Below are positions 1-9,202 of a stretch of DNA of 64,000 nucleotides, piece by piece. The notes beneath the pieces were generated by a model. That model saw only the letters and a program-made list of their open reading frames with translations. It was not told where the DNA came from and did not search any database. The stretch covers positions 6,014,001-6,078,000 of the forward strand of contig NZ_JAZHRV010000001.1 in assembly GCF_036924595.1 (NCBI RefSeq), given 5' to 3'. Source of the stretch: Bradyrhizobium algeriense (GTDB taxonomy: Bacteria; Pseudomonadota; Alphaproteobacteria; Rhizobiales; Xanthobacteraceae). A program made the translations under genes and the position numbers. Numbering within the stretch: position 1 is the first letter of the stretch; each line of letters begins with the position of its first letter.

Positions 1-73
1 GGCCCTCGACGCCAAACACCTTGTTGCCGCCGGGCGGGATGTCGGACGTGCGGGCGACGATGTGACGGGCCAT
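1..73 (-). CDS. Rieske-type ferredoxin, N-terminal fragment (runs off window)
   Basis: Only the first 24 codons are inside the window. The start ATG is at 71-73 and the reading frame stays open to base 1. The visible N-terminus begins MARHIVARTSDIPPG and continues with a G-N-K-V-F-x-V stretch, which is the usual opening strand of small Rieske [2Fe-2S] ferredoxins; the cluster-binding CxH/CxxH motifs would lie outside. It starts 17 bases after the stop of the amidohydrolase at 91-1203, so it is probably the third gene of the same minus-strand operon. Assignment rests on a short N-terminus only. Confidence 0.5.
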   Translation of the reverse strand, partial: MARHIVARTSDIPPGGNKVFGVEG

Positions 74-90
74 GCTATCCTTGTCGTCGC

Positions 91-1203
91 TCAGAGCTTG
101 TAGAGCGCACGCGCGTTGCCGTTGAAGATTTTCCGGCGCTCGGTCTCGCTCAGCGGCGTCTTGAAGGCAAAGCGCGGATCGTCGAAATCCCAGTGCGGAT
201 AATCCGACGAGAACAGCAGGCGATCGGCGCCGACCCATTCGATCAGCGAGCGCAGATGTTTTGCTTCATCGGGTTCGTCGATCGGCTGCGTTGTGAACCA
301 GAAATGCTCTTTCACATACTCGGACGGGCGGCGCTTGAGATGCGGCACCTCGCTGCGGAACGCCTCGAAATGCCGATCCATCCGCCAGGTGGCCGACGGG
401 ATCCAGCCAAATCCACCTTCGATGAACACGATCTTGAGATCAGGGAAGCGTTCCGGCACGCCTTCGAGCACGAGGCTGGTGAGTTGCGCCGCCATGGTGT
501 GCGCGTTCGACTGGTGTTCCTCGACATAATAAGACGGCCAGCCGCCGCCGGTCGGCGCATGCCCGCCATAGCCGCCGACGTGAATGCCGAGCGGCAGGCC
601 GAGCTCTTGCGCGCGTGCGTAGATCGGCCAGTAGCGGCGGCGGCCGAGCGGCTCGTTGGCGCGCGGGCAGACATTGATCTGCACATAGCGGCCGATTTTT
701 GCACAGCGCTCGATCTCGGCGATCGCGAACTGCGTATCGTCCTGGCCGGCGAGGATCGAGGCCTTCAGCCGCGGATCGCGGTCGGACCAGAACGCGAGCT
801 GCCAGTCATTGATGGCGCGCTGGATCGCGGCGCCGAATTCCAGGTTCTGCTGCGAGAAGATGAAAAGGTCGAGCACCTGCAAAATGCCGTACTCGACGTC
901 GAGCGGATCGAGATGCTGCTTGCGCATGAAATCGAGATCCGAGCCTGGCGGCCCGCCGGTCGGCGGCCAGGCGTCGCGGCGCGCGATCAGCGGCGAGGAG
1001 CGCGGATACGGCGTGGTGCCGATATAGGGCGTGCGCAGATGGCTTCCGTAGGTCCGAAGATGCTGCTGCCAGCGTTTCGGCAGGAACTGATCGAGGTCGC
1101 TGTGCGCATGAATGCTCGGATGCACGTCGCAATCGATGATGCGCAGCCGGCTCCTGGCGGCTTCTTCCTCGGCAAGGATAGGGCGGTCGATGACATCACT
1201 CAT
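91..1203 (-). CDS. Metal-dependent amidohydrolase (amidohydrolase 2 / ACMSD-like family)
   Basis: 370 aa. The N-terminal D24-C-D26-V-H28 gives the DxDxH metal site, followed by H208 in GIHVGG, E262 in FIEGG and D334 in SSDYPHWD. These are the metal and catalytic positions of the TIM-barrel amidohydrolase-related family that hydrolyses or decarboxylates ring-cleavage and similar carboxylated substrates. There is no signal peptide, so it is cytoplasmic. The start at 1203 is supported by AAGGAGGATCGC immediately upstream. It lies 23 bases downstream of a paralogue (1227-2288) and upstream of a Rieske ferredoxin, so the three look like an operon for oxidative degradation of an unknown compound. 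The exact substrate cannot be read from sequence. Confidence 0.85.
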   Translation of the reverse strand: MSDVIDRPILAEEEAARSRLRIIDCDVHPSIHAHSDLDQFLPKRWQQHLRTYGSHLRTPYIGTTPYPRSSPLIARRDAWPPTGGPPGSDLDFMRKQHLDPLDVEYGILQVLDLFIFSQQNLEFGAAIQRAINDWQLAFWSDRDPRLKASILAGQDDTQFAIAEIERCAKIGRYVQINVCPRANEPLGRRRYWPIYARAQELGLPLGIHVGGYGGHAPTGGGWPSYYVEEHQSNAHTMAAQLTSLVLEGVPERFPDLKIVFIEGGFGWIPSATWRMDRHFEAFRSEVPHLKRRPSEYVKEHFWFTTQPIDEPDEAKHLRSLIEWVGADRLLFSSDYPHWDFDDPRFAFKTPLSETERRKIFNGNARALYKL

Positions 1204-1226
1204 GCGATCCTCCTTGTATTTAGGTC

Positions 1227-2288
1227 CTATGCGGCGAGCTTCAGCCGCGGAAAGGTTTCAAGCGGATTGTCGGCGCACATGCGCGTAACGATACTGGCCG
1301 GCAGATGCGGCGGCATCGGATCGTCGCCGTCGAACTGCCAGTGCGGATAGTCCGACGCGAACAGGAACATCTTGTCCGAGCCGATCTGCTCGATCACGTC
1401 GGCTATGCCTGCGGCATCCGGTGGGCCGTCGAACGGCTGCATAGTGACGCGAACATGATCGCGGATGATCGACGCCGGTTCGCGCTCGACCCACGGCACC
1501 TCGACGCGCACGCCGCGCCAGGTCTTGTTGGCGCGCCACATGAAGGCCGGCAGCCAGCTCACGCCTGATTCCATCAGCACCACTTTGAGGTCGGGGAATT
1601 TGCCGAACACGCCTTCATAGATCAGGCTCATTATCTGGGCCTGAAACGCCTGCGCTTCGGCCAGATAATATTCGTAGCGATAGGACGGCCAGCCGATCGA
1701 ACTCGGCGCGGTGCGGTAGGCGCTGCCGGCATGGATCGCGACCGGCAGCTTGTGTTTCGCAGCCGCCTGCCACACCGGCCAGTAATGCCGTCGTCCGAGC
1801 AGCGTTTCGCCCTGCGCCAGCACCAGCACGGAGACGAAGCGGTTGTCGCCGGCTCTGCGCTCGATTTCCTCCACCGCCAGATCAGGCGCCTGCAAGGGCA
1901 CCACGATCGAGGCGCTCAGCCGCGGATCTTTTGAAAGCCATTCGGCCGCGATCCAGTCGTTGATCGCCTTGCAGAAGCCGGCGGCCATATAGGAATCGAA
2001 CACCGCCTGCGCGCCATAGACGACGTTGCAGATCGCGTGGCTCGCACCGAGCTGGTCGAACGCGCCGCGCTGCACCATCGCAAGCTCGCTGCCCGGCTTG
2101 CCATTGGCCGGCCGCCAGTCGGCGCGGCCCGAGAACGGCATGTTGGGCGGATAGGAGTTGAGGTCGAGGCCATCGATGGCGCGGCTGACCACCTGCTCTT
2201 TCCAGTGGTCGTCGAGATAGGGCAGCAGCGTGGTGCGGGTTCCGTCCACCGCGGGATGAATATCGCAGTCGATCCGCGTGGCCGCCAT
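1227..2288 (-). CDS. Metal-dependent amidohydrolase (paralogue of the next gene)
   Basis: 353 aa from ATG at 2286-2288, chosen over longer in-frame extensions because GAGGAAGCTCC sits directly in front of it and the family N-terminus D7-C-D9-I-H11 follows at once. Other active-site segments are AIHAGS (metal His), LMESG (Glu) and FASDYPHW (Asp). It shares the layout of the 370-aa neighbour, including a substrate-loop W-P-S-Y segment after the metal His, so the two are tandem paralogues or subunits acting on related substrates. It is probably the first gene of the minus-strand operon with the second amidohydrolase and the Rieske ferredoxin. The reaction is not identifiable. Confidence 0.85.
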   Translation of the reverse strand: MAATRIDCDIHPAVDGTRTTLLPYLDDHWKEQVVSRAIDGLDLNSYPPNMPFSGRADWRPANGKPGSELAMVQRGAFDQLGASHAICNVVYGAQAVFDSYMAAGFCKAINDWIAAEWLSKDPRLSASIVVPLQAPDLAVEEIERRAGDNRFVSVLVLAQGETLLGRRHYWPVWQAAAKHKLPVAIHAGSAYRTAPSSIGWPSYRYEYYLAEAQAFQAQIMSLIYEGVFGKFPDLKVVLMESGVSWLPAFMWRANKTWRGVRVEVPWVEREPASIIRDHVRVTMQPFDGPPDAAGIADVIEQIGSDKMFLFASDYPHWQFDGDDPMPPHLPASIVTRMCADNPLETFPRLKLAA

Positions 2289-2496
2289 GGAGCTTCCTCG
2301 GGTTTTCGTCTCGGCGATCTTGGCGTCGCGCCCGCAAATGTGCCGCCGATGCGAAGGCGGCGCAAGCGCATAACTTGGGGGGCCGCCCTGCCCGAACTGC
2401 ACAGCGCATCGAGCCTGCCGTTCGCGAGCGAAATATTCGCCACTGGCGAAGCAAGCCTGCTGTGGTACGGAATGCGAGCGCGCATCACGCAGGGCG

Positions 2497-2988
2497 ATGA
2501 AAATGAAATCCGGCAGGCTGGCGGTTGTTGTCGTCTCGCTTCTTACCGCCGGCGCTTCCACCGCCTCCGCCGCACCGGCAACGGCCAGCGGACCGGCAGC
2601 TCTGGCGCTGGCCGGCGTCGTGGCGCTGTATTCGCCGCTGCTGACGGCGGATGAACGCGAAGCCGTCAGCGCATTTTTCGTCGGACAGAGCGGCGTGCGT
2701 TACGCCAAGAAGATTTCGGTTACCGCGGACAAGATCGTCTGCCGCGTCAGCAATGTCGACATCACCGCGCGCTCCTGCGAACTGACCTTCAAGGGCGCCA
2801 AGCAAACCGTAACAGGGCGGCGGGCCAGCGAGATCTTTGCGACCGAAGCCATGGCCGGCGTTCCCGCCGACGGCGCTGCCGGATCGGTGTTCGAAAGCCT
2901 CTCGAAGCTCAACTGCACGCTCGACCCGGCCGAGATCAGGCAGAAAGCGGGCGGCGGCGCGACGTGCTCCTTCGAGACGGGGAATTGA
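2497..2988 (+). CDS. Secreted hypothetical protein
   Basis: 163 aa. The N-terminus carries a clear Sec signal peptide (MKMKSGRLAVVVVSLLTAGA then an A-S-A-A-P cleavage region near residue 26), so the product is periplasmic or exported. The mature part has four cysteines, including C-R-V...R-S-C-E-L, NCTL and ATCSFE, which could form two disulphides. I do not recognise the fold. A second ATG two codons downstream (2503) is an equally possible start. The gene lies 90 bases upstream of a flavoprotein gene on the same strand and may share its transcript; nothing else suggests a function. Confidence 0.7.
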   Translation: MKMKSGRLAVVVVSLLTAGASTASAAPATASGPAALALAGVVALYSPLLTADEREAVSAFFVGQSGVRYAKKISVTADKIVCRVSNVDITARSCELTFKGAKQTVTGRRASEIFATEAMAGVPADGAAGSVFESLSKLNCTLDPAEIRQKAGGGATCSFETGN

Positions 2989-3078
2989 AGGGAAGCAGGC
3001 ACCATCGCCGCGTGATTGACAGGCCGGCCGATCCCAACCCAAATGCCCGACCAAGAATAAGCAAGCAGGACAGATCGC

Positions 3079-4791
3079 GTGGCAGGCAACGAACAAGAAA
3101 CTTACGAATGCGACGTGCTGGTGGTCGGCTCGGGCTGCGCCGGAATGTCGGCGGCGGTCACTGCGGGACATCACGGGCTCAATGTTCTGATCGTCGAGAA
3201 GGAGCCCCGCTTTGGCGGCACCACCGCGCGCTCCGGCGGCTGGCTCTGGATTCCCGGCACCTCGCTGGCGCGCGGCTGGGGTATCGAGGAAAGCCCGGAC
3301 CAGGCGCGGACCTATCTGCGGCATGAGGCCGGCAACAGCTTTGACGCCGCGCGCGTCGATGCGTTTCTCTCCACTGGTCCCGAAGCGGTGGATTTTTTTA
3401 CCAGCAAAACGGCGGTGCGCTTCGACATGCCGCTGACCTTTCCGGATTATCATGCGGAAGCCCCGGGCGGCGCGCAGGGCGGCCGCTCGATGGTGACGCG
3501 GCCGTTCGACGGCCGCGAATTGGGCGAGCACGTCAAGACCCTCGGCAGCCCCCTCCCCGAACTCACGGTGTTCGGCATGATGCTGGGATCGGGAAAGGAC
3601 ATCGTCCACTTCATGCGCGCGACCAAATCGCTGACCTCGGCGATCTATGTGGCAAAGCGCCTGTCGAAGCATGCAATGGACGTGCTGCGCCACGGCCGCG
3701 GCATGACGCTGACCAACGGCAATGCGCTCGCAGGCCGCCTCGCCAAATCGGCGTTCGACCTGAAAATTCCGCTGTGGCTGTCCTCGCCGGTGCACGAACT
3801 GATCGTGGAGGACGGCGCGGTGCGCGGCGCGGTCGTCGAACGCCGTGGCAAGCTGGTCCGTGTCAATGCCAAGCGCGGCGTCGTGCTGGCCTGCGGCGGC
3901 TTCCCGCACGACGTCGCAAGGCGCAAGGCGATGTTCCCGCACGCGGGCGATGGCACCGAACATTTCTCGCCGGGTCCTGCCGGCAACACCGGTGACGGCT
4001 TGCGATTGGCGGAAGCCGCCGGTGGCCGTATCGAGGACAATTTGCCGAACGCTGCGGCCTGGGTGCCGGTCTCGATCACCGAGCGCAAGGACGGCAGCAA
4101 GGGCGTGATGCCGCATTTCATCGACCGCGCCAAGCCCGGTGTCATCGCCGTGATGCGCGACGGCAAGCGCTTTGCCAATGAAGGCAATTCGTACCACGAC
4201 TTCGTGCAGGCGATGGTGAAGGCGGCGAAGCTGGGCGAAGAGATCACCGCGTTTCTGGTGTGCGATCACCGCGCCTTGCGAAAATATGGCCTTGGATGCG
4301 TACCACCGTTTCCGATGCCGCTGCGCCATCATCTCGCGACCGGCTATCTCAAGCGCGGCACCACCCTCGCCGAACTCGCCGACCGCACCGGCATCGACCG
4401 GCAAGGGCTCGAGGCGACGATCGCCGAGTTCAATGCCCCAGCCGCGGAAGGCCGCGATCCCGCCTTCGGCAAGGGCTCGCGCGCTTATAACCGCTATCAG
4501 GGCGATGCGCTGCACGGCCCGAACCCCTGCGTCGCCCCGATCAAGGACGGGCCATTCTACGCGATCAAAATGGTGATCGGCGATCTCGGCACCTATGCCG
4601 GCATCAGGACCGACGAACACGCCCGTGCGCTGGACGAACACGGCCAGCCGATCACAGGCCTCTATGCCGCCGGCAACGACATGGCGAGCATCATGGGCGG
4701 CAATTATCCCGGCGCCGGCATCACGCTGGGGCCTGCGCTGACATTTGGATATATCGCAGGCAAGCATATCTGCGACAAAGCTGCGCCCTAG
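3079..4791 (+). CDS. FAD-dependent oxidoreductase (fumarate reductase / 3-ketosteroid dehydrogenase-like)
   Basis: 570 aa from a GTG start; AGCAGGACAG lies upstream. The N-terminal VVGSGCAGMSAAV is the GxGxxG dinucleotide fold for FAD, followed by the family segment EKEPRFGGTTARSGGWLWIPG. The C-terminal GLYAAGNDMASIMGG...PGAGITLGPALTFGYIAG is the FAD-closing motif of the flavoprotein subunit/KstD-like family. The protein has no signal peptide. Family members reduce or dehydrogenate C=C bonds next to a carbonyl (fumarate, 3-ketosteroids, related acids). The SGGWLWIPG motif is more typical of the ketosteroid-dehydrogenase-like branch than of true fumarate reductase, but no steroid genes are visible nearby, so the substrate is open. 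Confidence 0.85.
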   Translation: MAGNEQETYECDVLVVGSGCAGMSAAVTAGHHGLNVLIVEKEPRFGGTTARSGGWLWIPGTSLARGWGIEESPDQARTYLRHEAGNSFDAARVDAFLSTGPEAVDFFTSKTAVRFDMPLTFPDYHAEAPGGAQGGRSMVTRPFDGRELGEHVKTLGSPLPELTVFGMMLGSGKDIVHFMRATKSLTSAIYVAKRLSKHAMDVLRHGRGMTLTNGNALAGRLAKSAFDLKIPLWLSSPVHELIVEDGAVRGAVVERRGKLVRVNAKRGVVLACGGFPHDVARRKAMFPHAGDGTEHFSPGPAGNTGDGLRLAEAAGGRIEDNLPNAAAWVPVSITERKDGSKGVMPHFIDRAKPGVIAVMRDGKRFANEGNSYHDFVQAMVKAAKLGEEITAFLVCDHRALRKYGLGCVPPFPMPLRHHLATGYLKRGTTLAELADRTGIDRQGLEATIAEFNAPAAEGRDPAFGKGSRAYNRYQGDALHGPNPCVAPIKDGPFYAIKMVIGDLGTYAGIRTDEHARALDEHGQPITGLYAAGNDMASIMGGNYPGAGITLGPALTFGYIAGKHICDKAAP

Positions 4792-4857
4792 AAATGTCGG
4801 GAGCTGGAACGAAGATCGATCGATTCGATTATCTCGAATCGAACCGGAGATCGTTCA

Positions 4858-5328
4858 ATGCGTGCGTCGCGCTTGTCTGCTGCTCTCGCCCTGTTGGTCT
4901 TCCTTCCGCCGCTCGCCTTTGCCGGCGACGCGGAATGGCGGCGCTACGAGATCCCGAGCACCGGGACCAGCGTCGACATGCCGGTCTCGATCTTCACCCG
5001 GGATGCCGGACAACCGGAAGGCGGAACAGGACGGCGCTTTTTCACCAACGACAATCGCGCGGATCTCACCGTGCAGTCCGTTCCCAATCCCGACAACGAT
5101 TCACCCGCCACGTTCCTGGCCAAGAAGCGGCCGCCTGCCGGCATCATCTACAAACGGATCACGTCTGATTTCTTTGTCGTGTCCAGCATTCGCAACGACC
5201 GGATCTGGTACAACCGCTGCAACCGCGGCAACGGCACCATGGACTGCGTGATGATTAATTATCCCGTTGCGGAAAAACGCCAGTGGGATGGCGTGGTCAC
5301 CCGGATAAGCCACACATTGCGAAGCTAG
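4858..5328 (+). CDS. Secreted hypothetical protein
   Basis: 156 aa with a Sec signal peptide (hydrophobic core ALALLVFLPPLAFA, cleavage before G-D-A-E-W). The mature domain begins WRRYEIPSTGTSVDMPVSIF, a pattern I associate with small periplasmic alphaproteobacterial proteins of unknown function. Two cysteines (NRC and MDC) may form a disulphide. It stands alone between the flavoprotein gene (66 bases upstream) and opgD (123 bases downstream). No catalytic motif is visible. Confidence 0.7.
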   Translation: MRASRLSAALALLVFLPPLAFAGDAEWRRYEIPSTGTSVDMPVSIFTRDAGQPEGGTGRRFFTNDNRADLTVQSVPNPDNDSPATFLAKKRPPAGIIYKRITSDFFVVSSIRNDRIWYNRCNRGNGTMDCVMINYPVAEKRQWDGVVTRISHTLRS

Positions 5329-5451
5329 CACGGTCCGCATGACCGGATTTTAGGCAACCTGGAAAAACGGCAGTTCTGTTCCGAAGTGAGGAACCGTCGG
5401 GGTGTCACTGCGTTGCCGAGGGGTCGTCGTTAGTAACCGCGAGGTTGTTTC

Positions 5452-6960
5452 GTGAATCGCAGGAATTTCCTCGCTGCTTCCGCGTTGCCGTTGGTAACCG
5501 GCGTGGCGCCCGGGCTTCTGTCCGCCGCACATGCCCAGCCGGCGCCGTTCGATCGATCCATCGTCCGGCAAATGGCGCGGGATCTCGCCAGCAAGCCGTA
5601 CAAGGCGCCGAGCGAGAAGTTGCCCGATAATCTCGCCAACATCGATTACGACCATTATCGCGCAATCCGGTTCTTGCCGGAGCGCGCGCTCTGGCGCGGC
5701 GAAAAATTGCCCTTCGAGGCGCAATTCTTCCATCGCGGGTTCTTCTACAAGAACCGGGTCGACATCTTCGAGGTGAAGGACGGCCAGGCGACGAAAATCC
5801 CCTACCAGCCCGAGCTGTTTTCGTTCGGCGATCTGGCGCCGCCGGGTCCGGCGGTAGACCTCGGCTTTGCCGGCTTCCGGCTGCATGCGCCGATCAACAA
5901 GCCCGACTATTATGACGAGGTCTGTGTGTTTCTCGGCGCGAGCTATTTCCGCGCGGTGGCCAAGGGCCAACTCTACGGACTTTCGGCACGCGGTCTTTCG
6001 ATCAACACCGGCGAAGCCAAAGGCGAAGAGTTTCCATTCTTCAAGACGTTCTGGATCGAGAAGCCGGCAGCAGGCGCCAATTCCATCGTCGTGCATGCGC
6101 TGCTCGACAGCGAGAGCGCCGCCGCGGCCTATCGTTTCACCATCCGGCCCGGCGACACCACGGTGTTCGATGTGGAGATGGCAATCTATCCGCGCGTGGA
6201 TCTAACTCATGCGGGCCTCGCGCCGATGACCAGCATGTTCTTCTTCGGACCGAACGACCGCAAGGACGTCGAGGACTTCCGCCCCGCAGTTCACGATTCA
6301 GATGGCCTTGCCGTCTTCAACGGCCGCGGCGAGGAGCTGTGGCGGCCGCTGCATAATCCGAGGGATTTGCAGGTTTCCTCGTTTTCCGACCTCAACCCGC
6401 GCGGCTTCGGCCTGATGCAGCGCCAGAAGGATTTTTCCGCCTTTCAGGACCTGGAATCCAATTTCGAGCGGCGGCCAAGCCTGTGGGCGGAGCCGATCGG
6501 CGATTGGGGCGAAGGCGCGGTTAAGCTGCTCGAAATCCCGACCAAGGAAGAAATTCACGACAACATCGCCTCGTTCTGGCTTCCCAAAGCTCCGTTGCCG
6601 GCCAAGGGCGAGCACACTTACACCTATCGTTTGCACTGGGGACCGGATACTCCGAAGCCGACGTCATTGGCGCGGTTTTCCCGAACCGGCATCGGCGCGA
6701 GAGGCGACAACGCCACGATCTTCGTGCTCGACGTGACCGGCGATAAACTGAAATCCGTCGATCCGAAAAAGCTGCGCGGGGACGTGACGGCCGAGAAGGC
6801 CAAGATCCAGAACATCGTCACCCAGCCAAATCCGGCGACCGGCGGTTGGCGGTTGAGCTTCGAGCTGCTGAAGGAAAAGACCCCGGTCGAACTCCGCGCA
6901 TCGCTCATGCAGGACAATGAGGCGATATCGGAGATCTGGATTTACCGATGGACACCTTAG
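5452..6960 (+). CDS. opgD: Glucan biosynthesis periplasmic protein, OpgD/OpgG family
   Basis: 502 aa from GTG at 5452. The N-terminus MNRRNFLAASALPLVTG is a twin-arginine-type signal (RR at 3-4) ending in AHAQ, which favours OpgD over the Sec-exported OpgG. The mature protein follows the MdoG beta-sandwich family throughout (FHRGFFYKNRVDIFEV, SYFRAVAKGQLYGLSARGL, EEFPFFKTFWIEKP). Family members act in the periplasm on the beta-glucan backbone of osmoregulated periplasmic glucans. The stop overlaps the start of opgH by 13 bases, so the two are translated from one mRNA. In rhizobia many strains use cyclic glucans instead, so this OpgDH pair is worth noting. Confidence 0.9.
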   Translation: MNRRNFLAASALPLVTGVAPGLLSAAHAQPAPFDRSIVRQMARDLASKPYKAPSEKLPDNLANIDYDHYRAIRFLPERALWRGEKLPFEAQFFHRGFFYKNRVDIFEVKDGQATKIPYQPELFSFGDLAPPGPAVDLGFAGFRLHAPINKPDYYDEVCVFLGASYFRAVAKGQLYGLSARGLSINTGEAKGEEFPFFKTFWIEKPAAGANSIVVHALLDSESAAAAYRFTIRPGDTTVFDVEMAIYPRVDLTHAGLAPMTSMFFFGPNDRKDVEDFRPAVHDSDGLAVFNGRGEELWRPLHNPRDLQVSSFSDLNPRGFGLMQRQKDFSAFQDLESNFERRPSLWAEPIGDWGEGAVKLLEIPTKEEIHDNIASFWLPKAPLPAKGEHTYTYRLHWGPDTPKPTSLARFSRTGIGARGDNATIFVLDVTGDKLKSVDPKKLRGDVTAEKAKIQNIVTQPNPATGGWRLSFELLKEKTPVELRASLMQDNEAISEIWIYRWTP

Positions 6961-9089
6961 CGAAAGCCGGTGGAGCGTCCGGGCCCGGCGATATCCCGCT
7001 GCACGAATTCCTTCCCCGGGAAGCGCCGATCGATATGGCGGTGCAGCCATTGCGGCGGTTCGAACCACCGCCGGCGCCCGACTTTGCACCGATGTGGATC
7101 CGGCGCGGTTTCATCCTGACCGGCACCGCGATCCTGACTGCGGCGGGCTGTTACGAGATGTACCGGGTTCTCCAGGTCGGAGGCGTCACGGTCCTGGAAT
7201 CGATCATCCTCCTGCTGTTCGTGCTGCTGTTTGCCTGGATTGCCTTTTCCTTCATGTCGGCGCTTGCCGGCTTCTTCGTGCTGCTGGCGAGGAAGAAAAA
7301 CGAGCTCGGCATCGACCCCGGCATTCCCCTGCCGGCGATCCACGGCCGGACCGCAATGCTCCTGCCGACCTACAATGAGGATCCCTATCGCGTGCTGGCG
7401 AGATTGCGCGCGATTTATGAATCGGTCGAGGAAACCGGACACGGCTCGCAGTTCGACTGGTTCGTGCTGAGCGACACCACCGACCCCGCGATCTGGATCG
7501 CCGAGGAGAAATGCTTTCTTGGACTTCGACAGAACATCGGCCACGCGGCTCCGATCTTCTATCGCCATCGCCCCGAGAACACCGCGCGCAAGTCAGGCAA
7601 TATCGAGGACTGGGTGAAGCGGTTCGGCGCCGGCTATGAGAGCATGCTGATCCTCGACGCCGACAGCTTGATGACCGGCGACACCATCGTCAGGCTCGCC
7701 GCCGCGATGGAGGCGCATCCCAAGGTCGCGCTGATTCAGACGCTGCCGGTTATCGTCAATGCAAGATCGCTGTTTGCGCGGTGGCAGCAGTTCGCAGGAA
7801 GGCTGTACGGCCCGATGCTGGCCGCAGGGATTGCATGGTGGCACGGCTCCGAAGGCAATTACTGGGGACATAACGCGATCATTCGTGTCCGGGCCTTTGC
7901 GCAGTATGCGGGGCTGCCCGAACTCGGGGGACGCAAGCCGTTCGGCGGGCATGTTCTGAGCCACGACTTCATTGAGGCCGCGCTGATGCGGCGGGGCGGC
8001 TGGGCCATTCACATGGCGCCGACGCTTCGAGGCAGCTACGAGGAATCTCCGCCCACGCTTTCGGATTTTGCCGCACGCGACCGGCGCTGGTGCCAGGGCA
8101 ATCTGCAGCATCTGGCGCTGTTGCCGACGCGCGGCTTTCACTGGGTATCGCGGCTTCATTTGCTGACCGGAATTGGATCATATCTCACCGCGCCGCTTTG
8201 GCTGATCTTTCTGGTGTTTGGAATTCTGGTATCGCTGCAGGCACAGTTCGTCAGGCCCGAATACTTCCCGAAAGGATATTCGCTGTTTCCGACCTGGCCG
8301 GCGCAGGACCCGATCCTGGCGGCGTGGGTGTTCGTCGGCACGATGGGCATGCTGATCGCGCCAAAGCTGCTGGCCTTCATTGTGCTGCTTGGGGATAGCG
8401 AGGCGCGAAGGAAGTTCGGCGGCAGCCTCCTCGTGTTCGCGGGCATCATCGCCGAGACGGTTCTTTCGGGCCTGGCCGCGCCCATCATGATGATCTTCCA
8501 GTCGTCCGCCGTTGCTGAAATCCTGTTCGGGCGCGATGCGGGATGGCAGGTTCAGCGTCGGGACGACGGCGCGGTCTCGCACCGCGACATCGTCAGCACC
8601 TATTCGGTGCCGACGTTGATTGGCGTCGTCATGGCCATCAGTGCCTATGCCGTGTCGCTGCCGCTGCTGCTTTGGATGACGCCGGTGATCATTGGCCTGT
8701 TGCTGGCTGTTCCGATGGCCATGCTGTCGTCGTCCACCGGTTCAAACCGGACGCCGCGACTGTTCAAAACGCCCGAGCAGACTGCGCCGCCGCGCGTCCT
8801 GCAGAGAGCCAATGAACTCGCCAACGCACCGCATTCGCCCCTCGCCTGTCCGCTGCACGAATTGCGCCACGACGCCGGCTTGCGCGAGGCGCATCTGAAC
8901 AACCTGTCCGCCCCAAAACCCAGAAAGCGCGGCGAGGTCGATGCGAATCTGGCAATCGCACGCGCCAAAATCGAAGATGCGGAGACTTTCGAGGATGCGA
9001 CGGGTTTTCTCAGTGCGCGGGAAAAGCTCGCGGCACTCAATTCGCCTGCCGTTCTCGCAATGGTGTTCGCCCTGCCGGAAACGGTATAG
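6948..9089 (+). CDS. opgH: Glucans biosynthesis glucosyltransferase
   Basis: 713 aa integral inner-membrane family-2 glycosyltransferase that polymerises UDP-glucose into the linear beta-glucan backbone of periplasmic glucans. Two N-terminal membrane segments (about 53-73 and 83-113) precede the catalytic domain: LPTYNEDP (140-147), the DxD metal motif at D237-A-D239, SHDF (338-341) as the catalytic acidic motif, and R379-R-W-C-Q-G-N matching the QxxRW acceptor motif. Further membrane helices follow (about 397-430, 445-480, 490-520, 545-580). A cytoplasmic tail of about 130 residues closes the protein. The start codon lies inside the end of opgD, which indicates translational coupling. Confidence 0.93.
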   Translation: MDTLAKAGGASGPGDIPLHEFLPREAPIDMAVQPLRRFEPPPAPDFAPMWIRRGFILTGTAILTAAGCYEMYRVLQVGGVTVLESIILLLFVLLFAWIAFSFMSALAGFFVLLARKKNELGIDPGIPLPAIHGRTAMLLPTYNEDPYRVLARLRAIYESVEETGHGSQFDWFVLSDTTDPAIWIAEEKCFLGLRQNIGHAAPIFYRHRPENTARKSGNIEDWVKRFGAGYESMLILDADSLMTGDTIVRLAAAMEAHPKVALIQTLPVIVNARSLFARWQQFAGRLYGPMLAAGIAWWHGSEGNYWGHNAIIRVRAFAQYAGLPELGGRKPFGGHVLSHDFIEAALMRRGGWAIHMAPTLRGSYEESPPTLSDFAARDRRWCQGNLQHLALLPTRGFHWVSRLHLLTGIGSYLTAPLWLIFLVFGILVSLQAQFVRPEYFPKGYSLFPTWPAQDPILAAWVFVGTMGMLIAPKLLAFIVLLGDSEARRKFGGSLLVFAGIIAETVLSGLAAPIMMIFQSSAVAEILFGRDAGWQVQRRDDGAVSHRDIVSTYSVPTLIGVVMAISAYAVSLPLLLWMTPVIIGLLLAVPMAMLSSSTGSNRTPRLFKTPEQTAPPRVLQRANELANAPHSPLACPLHELRHDAGLREAHLNNLSAPKPRKRGEVDANLAIARAKIEDAETFEDATGFLSAREKLAALNSPAVLAMVFALPETV

Positions 9090-9155
9090 TTGCCGGACCG
9101 AGACTCCTGCTGCTCCAGATTGAGCCGCGGCTCGGCGGCCATCCGATAAGCAACC

Positions 9156-9183
9156 TTGGCCAGCGCAGCAAATCTGCTAGACT
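9156..9183 (+). promoter_or_regulatory. Candidate sigma-70 promoter of the cyclase-TPR gene
   Basis: TTGGCC at 9156-9161 and TAGACT at 9178-9183 with a 16-base spacer, ending 19 bases upstream of the ATG at 9203. The fit to housekeeping promoters is fair, not strong. Confidence 0.35.
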
Positions 9184-9202
9184 GCTTGCCGGAGAGGCGA
9201 AA

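Noticed and set aside
2485..4767. 760-codon frame antisense to the flavoprotein gene
   Set aside because: Entirely opposite a clear FAD oxidoreductase; no ribosome site or domain.
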